From Patescibacteria group bacterium (GTDB taxonomy: Bacteria > Patescibacteriota > Minisyncoccia > JAHIHE01), in NCBI GenBank assembly GCA_018896765.1, contig JAHILZ010000026.1, positions 1 to 11,551 of the forward strand: 11,551 nucleotides of DNA, read 5' to 3'. A program made the position numbers and the translations under genes. Below the pieces are notes generated by a model, which was given only the letters and a program-made list of their open reading frames with translations, ran no database searches and was not told the DNA's origin. This document shows, piece by piece, positions 7,885 through 11,551 of the stretch; position 1 is the stretch's first letter, and every line of letters begins with the position of its first letter.

Positions 7885-8050
7885 GACAAGTATTTAATTT
7901 TTATTAAAAGACGCTTGGCAGTGACTCTCTTTTTAAAAATTACTTTAATTTTGCCAAGCTTGAATTTTGTCTCTCGGTAAGTTTTAAATTAAAATATTCT
8001 TTGATGGGTCGCCAAAATGCACTTTTAATAAAAATTAAATACTTGTCTTA
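7882..8050. mobile_element. MITE-like non-coding element between rmlB and rmlD
   Basis: Bases 7882-7910 and 8022-8050 are perfect 29-bp terminal inverted repeats; the left one begins TAAGACAAG and the right one ends CTTGTCTTA. The 169-bp unit has no open frame of note. An inner inverted repeat, GCTTGGCA (7913-7920) with TGCCAAGC (7952-7959), suggests a second stem. Both ends are bounded by TA, which fits a TA target duplication as made by IS630/Tc1-mariner-type transposases, but TA is self-complementary and may simply belong to the repeat. It accounts for most of the 223-bp gap between the two genes. A large hairpin with regulatory function is the alternative. Confidence 0.65.
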
Positions 8051-8107
8051 TATGGTTTATACTTGTTTTAAAATTAGATAATTAAAAATTGTTTGTAAAT
8101 TAAATTT

Positions 8108-9100
8108 ATGGTGAAAAATATTATAAAAACTAAAAAACTTCTTATCCTTGGTGCGGGCGGCATGCTGGCATCGGATTTGATTAAAATATTTCAAAACAGC
8201 AAAAAATACCGCGTAATTGCTTGGGGAATCAAGGATTTGGATATTACCAATGAAAAGATGGTAAATGAAAAAATTGGCAAGCTCGCGCCCGATATTATTA
8301 TTAACGCCGCGGCTTGGACAGCGGTGGACAAGGCGGAAAAAGAATTCGATAAAGCGATGGCGGTAAACGGCTACGCTTTGAAAAATCTCGCCGAAATTGC
8401 CAGCCAAATCGGGGCTTTGCTGATTCACTATAGCACCGATTATGTTTTTGACGGCAAGAATCCGAATGGTTATAAAGAAAATGATGAACCGAATCCCGAA
8501 AGCGCTTATGGGCAATCAAAATTCGTCGGCGAGCAGATGATTTTGATGACCGCTTTCCATAATTCCGGCAAAAGATGCCGCGCCTGCGGCGCCGGGCATG
8601 GTTGCGGCAAAATTAAAGTTATAAAGCCTTTAAATTACTATATAATTCGCAGTTCCTGGCTTTACGGGAAGGATGGCAAAAATTTTGTGGATACGATGAT
8701 CAATTTAGCTGGAAAATTACCGGAGTTGAAAGTCGTTAACGATCAGCGCGGAAGCCCGACTTACGCGCTTGATTTAGCAAAAGCGACTAAATTTTTGATC
8801 GAGAAAAAATTTCCTTCCGGTATTTATCATTTTACCAATAAAACATCGAAAAAGGGAATTAGCTGGTATGATTTTGCCAAAGAAATTTTTTCCGCTCAAA
8901 GCGGATCCGCCGAAGGCCGAAAGATAACGAAAAAAGTAAAAATAATTCCCGCAACCACCAAAGAATTTTATAAAGGCAATAAAAATTATCTTGCCAATCG
9001 GCCGGAATATTCTATGCTTGTCAATACCAAATTGCCCCAAGCGCGGGATTGGAAAGAGGCGCTAAAAGAATATCTACTTGGAAGCAAGGCGTCCAAGTAG
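8108..9100 (+). CDS. rmlD: dTDP-4-dehydrorhamnose reductase (RmlD) with two repeat-derived segments
   Basis: This 330-residue SDR reduces the 4-keto group of dTDP-6-deoxy-lyxo-4-hexulose to give dTDP-L-rhamnose. It has LILGAGGML (12-20), NAAAWTAVDKAE (67-78), HYSTDYVFDG (107-116), the catalytic pair in YGQSK (Y134, K138), RSSWLYG (181-187) and DQRGSPTYALDLA (212-224). The third glycine of the nucleotide loop is Ala21. Relatives are usually about 280-300 residues. The surplus includes an insert at about 151-176 with C157, C160, H164 and C166, between GEQMILMTA and YYIIRSSW, encoded by a GC-rich palindrome. The last eight residues, LLGSKASK, and the stop are encoded exactly by one copy of the 27-bp repeat of the neighbouring transposase. 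The start is the only suitable ATG. The core enzyme appears intact. Confidence 0.9.
   Translation: MVKNIIKTKKLLILGAGGMLASDLIKIFQNSKKYRVIAWGIKDLDITNEKMVNEKIGKLAPDIIINAAAWTAVDKAEKEFDKAMAVNGYALKNLAEIASQIGALLIHYSTDYVFDGKNPNGYKENDEPNPESAYGQSKFVGEQMILMTAFHNSGKRCRACGAGHGCGKIKVIKPLNYYIIRSSWLYGKDGKNFVDTMINLAGKLPELKVVNDQRGSPTYALDLAKATKFLIEKKFPSGIYHFTNKTSKKGISWYDFAKEIFSAQSGSAEGRKITKKVKIIPATTKEFYKGNKNYLANRPEYSMLVNTKLPQARDWKEALKEYLLGSKASK
8575..8599. repeat. GC-rich palindrome inside rmlD
   Basis: ATGCCGCGCC (8575-8584), a TGC loop, and GGCGC-CG-GGCAT (8588-8599) form a 10-bp stem with a two-base bulge. It is far richer in GC than the surrounding gene, is in frame, and encodes the CRACGAGH part of the extra segment in RmlD. 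This is consistent with an in-frame inserted palindromic element, but only this single copy is in the window. Confidence 0.45.
9074..9100 (+). repeat. Transposase-associated 27-bp palindrome, copy A (rmlD 3' end)
   Basis: CTACTTGGA and TCCAAGTAG are perfect 9-bp arms around AGCAAGGCG, whose GC/GC pair can extend the stem past one A/G mismatch. It is exactly the last nine codons of rmlD, including the TAG stop, and lies 39 bp upstream of the transposase ATG. It matches copy D at 25 of 27 positions in the same orientation. Confidence 0.9.
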
Positions 9101-9139
9101 ATTCAGCTTTAAGTTTAAGCAACCTAAATAACCACCATT

Positions 9140-9778
9140 ATGAGTACAAGAAAAGAACAGTTTATAAACGGCGAATATTATCATATTTTCAACAGAGGGA
9201 ATAACAAAAGGATTATTTTTGCCGATAATCAAGATTTTGCGCGATTTTTTCAAAGCATGGTTGAATTTAACTCAATCGAACCGATCGGCAGTATTTTTGA
9301 AAATTCTTTCAAAAAAGATTTACTTGGATGCCTTGCTTCCAAGTCGTCTAAACTGACAGATTTTACTTGCTATTGTTTGAATCCTAATCATTTTCATTTT
9401 ACGCTAAAACAATTAACGGACGGCGGTATAAAAAAATTTATGCACAGAATAGGAACTGGTTATTCTAAATATTTTAATAATAAATATGACTGCAATGGTT
9501 CGCTATTTCAGGGAAAATTTAAAGCGATACGCGTAGATTCAAATGAATATTTTTTACACCTGAGCGCTTATATTAATTTAAACAATAGAGTTCACCAACT
9601 TGGACGCCTTGCTTCCAAGTCAAGCTGGGATGAATATGTTCTTGGAAGGGGAGGTTTTTGCGAGAAAAATATTATTTTGAGCCAGTTTAATAATAGCGAA
9701 GAGTATAAAAAATTCGCGGAAGACTCCATTGAGATTAGCAAAGAAAGAAAAGATATAGAAAAACTTTTTCTTGAATAA
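9140..9778 (+). CDS. REP-associated (RAYT) / IS200-like Y1 tyrosine transposase
   Basis: This 212-residue HUH endonuclease belongs to the Y1 transposase superfamily. It opens with the typical GEYYHIFNRGNNKRIIF (11-27), has the metal-binding HUH motif in NPNHFHF (H84, H86), then GSLFQGKFKA (120-129), and a probable catalytic tyrosine in AYINLN (Y144). This combination is that of RAYTs, which act on single-stranded REP hairpins. It has two extra segments, LLGCLASKS (61-69) and QLGRLASKS (153-161), each encoded by an in-frame copy of the palindrome that flanks the gene. They lie in likely loops, before the HUH motif and after the catalytic helix, and the frame stays open, so activity is possible but unproven. 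It interrupts the rmlD-rmlA interval. No Shine-Dalgarno sequence or clear promoter was found. A broken copy is less likely, since no stop or frameshift is present. Confidence 0.92.
   Translation: MSTRKEQFINGEYYHIFNRGNNKRIIFADNQDFARFFQSMVEFNSIEPIGSIFENSFKKDLLGCLASKSSKLTDFTCYCLNPNHFHFTLKQLTDGGIKKFMHRIGTGYSKYFNNKYDCNGSLFQGKFKAIRVDSNEYFLHLSAYINLNNRVHQLGRLASKSSWDEYVLGRGGFCEKNIILSQFNNSEEYKKFAEDSIEISKERKDIEKLFLE
9320..9346 (-). repeat. 27-bp palindrome, copy B, in frame within the transposase
   Basis: This is an inverted copy (CCTTGC in the centre instead of GCAAGG) matching the reverse complement of copy A at 24 of 27 positions. It is read as LLGCLASKS. The repeat's terminal TAG is TCG here (9344-9346), so the reading frame continues. 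Confidence 0.85.
9596..9622 (-). repeat. 27-bp palindrome, copy C, in frame within the transposase
   Basis: This second inverted copy has the core ACTTGGA/TCCAAGT arms (9598-9604, 9614-9620) and the centre CGCCTTGCT, matching the reverse complement of copy A at 24 of 27 positions. It is read as QLGRLASKS. The terminal TAG position is TCA (9620-9622), again avoiding a stop. Confidence 0.85.
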
Positions 9779-9780
9779 AA

Positions 9781-9807
9781 TTACTTGGACGCAAGGCGTC
9801 CAAGTAG
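9781..9807 (+). repeat. 27-bp palindrome, copy D, immediately after the transposase
   Basis: TACTTGGACGC (9782-9792) and GCGTCCAAGTA (9796-9806) form a perfect 11-bp stem with a three-base AAG loop, the most regular of the four copies. It begins two bases after the transposase stop and has the same orientation as copy A. No T-tract follows, so it is not an ordinary intrinsic terminator. Copies A and D together bracket the gene like the end hairpins of an IS200/IS605 unit or a REP doublet. Confidence 0.9.
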
Positions 9808-9857
9808 AGCGTCTAATCGTAATTTATTTAACAGAGCTATTTATGGGGATAAAAACA

Positions 9858-9886
9858 TTGACAAAGGTTTAATTTTTGGCGATAAT
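9858..9886 (+). promoter_or_regulatory. Promoter for rmlA
   Basis: A consensus -35 TTGACA (9858-9863), an exact 17-base spacer and GATAAT (9881-9886) make the strongest sigma-70-like promoter in the window. Transcription would start near 9893, leaving a leader of roughly 90 bases before the ATG at 9985. It gives rmlA its own expression after the transposase interruption. Confidence 0.7.
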
Positions 9887-9898
9887 GTAGGAAGCAGT

Positions 9899-9972
9899 TA
9901 GAGAGTAGAAAGTAGAGAGTAGAAAGTGGTAATTTGATTTTAAAATTCAACTACCTTCTACTCGCCACCTTC
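9899..9972. repeat. Direct and imperfect inverted repeats in the rmlA leader
   Basis: TAGAGAGTAGAAAG occurs twice in tandem (9899-9912, 9913-9926). The stretch from there to about 9972 is an imperfect palindrome: GGTAATTTGATTTT (about 9928-9941) faces AAAATTCAACTACC, and GAGTAGAAAG faces CCTTCTACTC. The leader RNA could fold into one long hairpin. It may be a dispersed intergenic repeat or a regulatory leader. Confidence 0.5.
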
Positions 9973-9984
9973 CACATTCCAATC

Positions 9985-11058
9985 ATGAAAGCGCTAATCG
10001 CCGCCGGGGGGCATGGAAATCGCCTTAGGCCGCTTACTTATACCATAAACAAGCATCTTATTCCCATTGCTAACAAGCCGATGATTTTTTACGCGCTGGA
10101 AAAAATCGCCGAAACCGGCATCAAAGAAGTCGGCATTACTTTAAATCCCGGCGATACTATTTTCCCCAAAGCGGTGGGCGATGGCAAGAAATGGGGCGTA
10201 AAAATCACTTATATCGAGCAAATCGGAGGACCTTTGGGTTTGGCGCATGTGGTAAAAGTGGCTGAGCCGTTTCTTAAAAATGACCCTTTTGTTTTTTATC
10301 TAGGCGATAATATTATCTTAAGCGGCATCGGCGGGTTTATCGAAAAATTCAAGAAAGAAAAATTAAATTGCCTTTTGGCGCTGTCAAAAGTCAAAGACCC
10401 GGAAAGATTCGGGGTGCCGGAAATAAAAGATGGCAAGATTTTAAAAGTGGAAGAAAAGCCGCAAAATCCCAAAAGTAATTTTGCGGTAACCGGAATTTAT
10501 ATTTATGACCATAATGTTTTTGGAATTCTTAAAGATTTAAAGCCGAGCGCCAGGGGAGAATTGGAGATTTCCGATTTGCATTCGGAATTAATAAGCAGAG
10601 GTTTTAAAGTCGGATATTCCGAGATAACAGGATGGTGGAAAGATACCGGCAAGCCATATGACTTGCTTGATGGAAATCAGCTGATACTGAGCAAAATAGA
10701 AACCAAGATCAGTCCCGCGGCAAAAATTGAGACGGGGGTCGTTTTGCAGGGTAATGTTATTGTAGGCGATAATTCCGAGATACGGGGAAAAAGCTTGATT
10801 CGCGGGCCGGTGATTATCGGAAATTCGACGATAATACAAGATGCGTATATCGGCCCTTATACTTCCATTGGCGATAGAGTGGAAATTTACGGCGCCGAGA
10901 TAGATCATTCGATAGTTTTTGATGATGTCGATATCAATACCGATAAGCGGATTACCGACAGCTTAATCGGGAAAAACGCTACGATTACACCGGTGCGTGA
11001 AACATTTCCCGGCGGACATAAGCTTATTATTGGCGATAATTCGCAAGTGGAACTTTAA
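9985..11058 (+). CDS. rmlA: Glucose-1-phosphate thymidylyltransferase, long form (RmlA/StrD type)
   Basis: The product is 357 residues from ATG 9985, chosen because the nucleotide-binding motif GGHGNRLRPLT (8-18) then sits at the usual distance from the N-terminus; an in-frame upstream start at 9934 would lie in repeat sequence. The family makes dTDP-glucose from dTTP and glucose-1-phosphate. Motifs in order are KPMIFYALE (31-39), QIGGPLGLAHVV (79-90), LGDN (107-110), VEEKP (155-159), GIYIYD (170-175), GELEISDLH (191-199) and GWWKDTG (216-222). From about 243 to 335, hexapeptide-type repeats (VIVGDN, VIIGNS, AYIGPY, SLIGKN) form the left-handed beta-helix of the long form. The usual Thr/Ser before RLRP is Asn12. 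With RmlB and RmlD it supplies dTDP-6-deoxyhexose. Confidence 0.92.
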   Translation: MKALIAAGGHGNRLRPLTYTINKHLIPIANKPMIFYALEKIAETGIKEVGITLNPGDTIFPKAVGDGKKWGVKITYIEQIGGPLGLAHVVKVAEPFLKNDPFVFYLGDNIILSGIGGFIEKFKKEKLNCLLALSKVKDPERFGVPEIKDGKILKVEEKPQNPKSNFAVTGIYIYDHNVFGILKDLKPSARGELEISDLHSELISRGFKVGYSEITGWWKDTGKPYDLLDGNQLILSKIETKISPAAKIETGVVLQGNVIVGDNSEIRGKSLIRGPVIIGNSTIIQDAYIGPYTSIGDRVEIYGAEIDHSIVFDDVDINTDKRITDSLIGKNATITPVRETFPGGHKLIIGDNSQVEL

Positions 11059-11060
11059 AT

Positions 11061-11169
11061 AATTTTGAATTCTGAATTTCGAGTTTCGAATGAATAACTT
11101 AATGATTTAATTTTGAAACATTTAATCATTAAAAATTCACTCAAAATTCAAAATTGGAAATTCAAAATT
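11061..11169. repeat. Long AT-rich imperfect inverted repeat between rmlA and galU
   Basis: The left arm (11061-11110, starting AATTTTGAATT) and the right arm (11122-11169) are reverse complements at most positions, sharing blocks such as AATTTTGAATT, TGAAT and TTAATGAT, around an 11-base loop. It fills most of the 155-bp gap and is followed by a T-rich run, so it may be a weak bidirectional terminator or a degraded palindromic/MITE-type repeat. It starts 2 bp after the rmlA stop. Confidence 0.6.
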
Positions 11170-11213
11170 TTATTATTTTTTTAATTTTTAATTTATTGTT
11201 TAAACATTCATTT

Positions 11214-11551
11214 ATGCCACAAAAAATCACTAAAGCAATTCTTCCTGTAGCGGGTTTTGGCACAAGATTTTTGCCCGTAACCAAAGCCCTTCCCAAAGAA
11301 ATGCTGCCGATTGTCGATAAGCCGATTATTCAGTACTTGGTCGAAGAAGCGGTAAAAGCCGGCATTACAGAAATTATTTTCGTAACCGGCCGCGGCAAGC
11401 GCTCGATCGAAGATCATTTTGACGATTCGTTTGAACTGGAATACAACTTGGTGGAAAAGCACAAGCACGAACTTTTAAAAGAAATCTATAATATTTCTCG
11501 TCTGGCAAAGTTCGCCTATGTTCGCCAGCCCAAGCCGCTTGGCGACGGCCA
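11214..11551 (+). CDS. galU: UTP-glucose-1-phosphate uridylyltransferase, 5' part
   Basis: The frame starts at ATG 11214 and runs off the right edge after 112 complete codons, of about 280-300 expected. It begins MPQKITKAILPVAGFGTRF and continues TKALPKEMLPIVDKPIIQYLVEEA, VTGRGKRSIEDHFD, YNLVEK and RQPKPLGDG, all diagnostic of bacterial GalU. The VAGFGTRFLP loop (residues 12-21) binds the nucleotide phosphates. The enzyme makes UDP-glucose, a general donor for surface glycan assembly, so it fits the locus. It lies 155 bp after rmlA across a palindromic spacer; no clear promoter was recognised. Confidence 0.93.
   Translation, partial: MPQKITKAILPVAGFGTRFLPVTKALPKEMLPIVDKPIIQYLVEEAVKAGITEIIFVTGRGKRSIEDHFDDSFELEYNLVEKHKHELLKEIYNISRLAKFAYVRQPKPLGDG

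Noticed and set aside
8057..8515. Open frame of 152 codons on the minus strand across rmlD
   Set aside because: It lies opposite a well-conserved RmlD and has no recognisable motif; it is a by-product of codon use.
8891..8910. Small hairpin TCCGCT-CAA-AGCGGA overlapping palindrome GCGGATCCGC in rmlD
   Set aside because: The stems are short and mutually exclusive, and the encoded segment is in a variable part of RmlD; too little to call an inserted element.
9140..9778. Transposase as a pseudogene disrupted by repeats
   Set aside because: Both inserted repeats are in frame, lack stops and leave the HUH motif and the catalytic tyrosine region intact; activity is uncertain but the gene is not visibly broken.
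9074..9807. CRISPR array
   Set aside because: The four 27-bp repeats are palindromic, differ in orientation, have irregular spacing of about 160-250 bp and enclose a transposase gene.
9781..9807. Intrinsic terminator after the transposase
   Set aside because: The stem is perfect but no T-tract follows, and the same sequence recurs at three other sites, so it is a repeat first.
9934..9984. Upstream start for rmlA
   Set aside because: The extra 17 residues are encoded by the imperfect inverted repeat and do not resemble the RmlA N-terminus, which begins at MKALIAAGG.

Overview
The window looks like a surface-polysaccharide / nucleotide-sugar locus from an uncultivated bacterium of the Candidate Phyla Radiation (Patescibacteria, probably Parcubacteria-like). 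This placement is inferred from AT-rich DNA with short compact genes, almost no Shine-Dalgarno sequences, a long-form RmlA, and a REP-associated-type tyrosine transposase amid palindromic repeats. TGA is used as a stop (the ATGA junction at 5893-5896), so this is not a lineage that reads UGA as glycine. No marker gene is present to fix the taxon.

Layout. Minus strand, 6609 down to 38: a seven-gene block transcribed leftward. In order of transcription it encodes a polyprenol-phosphate-mannose-synthase-like GT2 enzyme, a class I methyltransferase, a second small methyltransferase, another GT2 glycosyltransferase, an extended SDR epimerase/dehydratase, a large polytopic GT-C-like membrane protein and, after a 131-bp gap, a DegT-type PLP sugar aminotransferase. 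The first six are nearly fused (ATGA overlap, gaps of 6, 5 and 0 bp, TAATG overlap), so they form one operon. Plus strand, 6850 to the right edge: rmlB, rmlD, a RAYT/IS200-like transposase, rmlA and the 5' part of galU, separated by intergenic spaces rich in repeats. The two blocks diverge from a roughly 240-bp promoter region.

Together, RmlA, RmlB and RmlD would make dTDP-activated 6-deoxyhexose and GalU would make UDP-glucose. The aminotransferase and SDR could modify keto-sugars. The glycosyltransferases and the membrane protein would transfer sugars to lipid or glycan, and the methyltransferases may decorate or cap the product. RmlC, needed for L-rhamnose, is not in the window.

The most interesting layer is the mobile palindromic DNA. 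Four copies of a 27-bp palindrome flank and also lie inside the transposase gene. The two internal copies are read in frame as protein (LLGCLASKS and QLGRLASKS), with the terminal TAG of the repeat changed to a sense codon in both. A third copy supplies the last eight codons and the stop of rmlD. A different palindrome lies in frame inside rmlD and encodes a Cys/His-rich insert. A 169-bp MITE-like element with perfect 29-bp terminal inverted repeats starts at the stop codon of rmlB. A further hairpin starts at the stop codon of the aminotransferase. The pattern recalls the Rickettsia palindromic elements that insert in frame into genes, here linked to a candidate mobilising enzyme. RmlB also has a striking substitution, Thr-Cys-Glu in place of the catalytic Thr-Asp-Glu.
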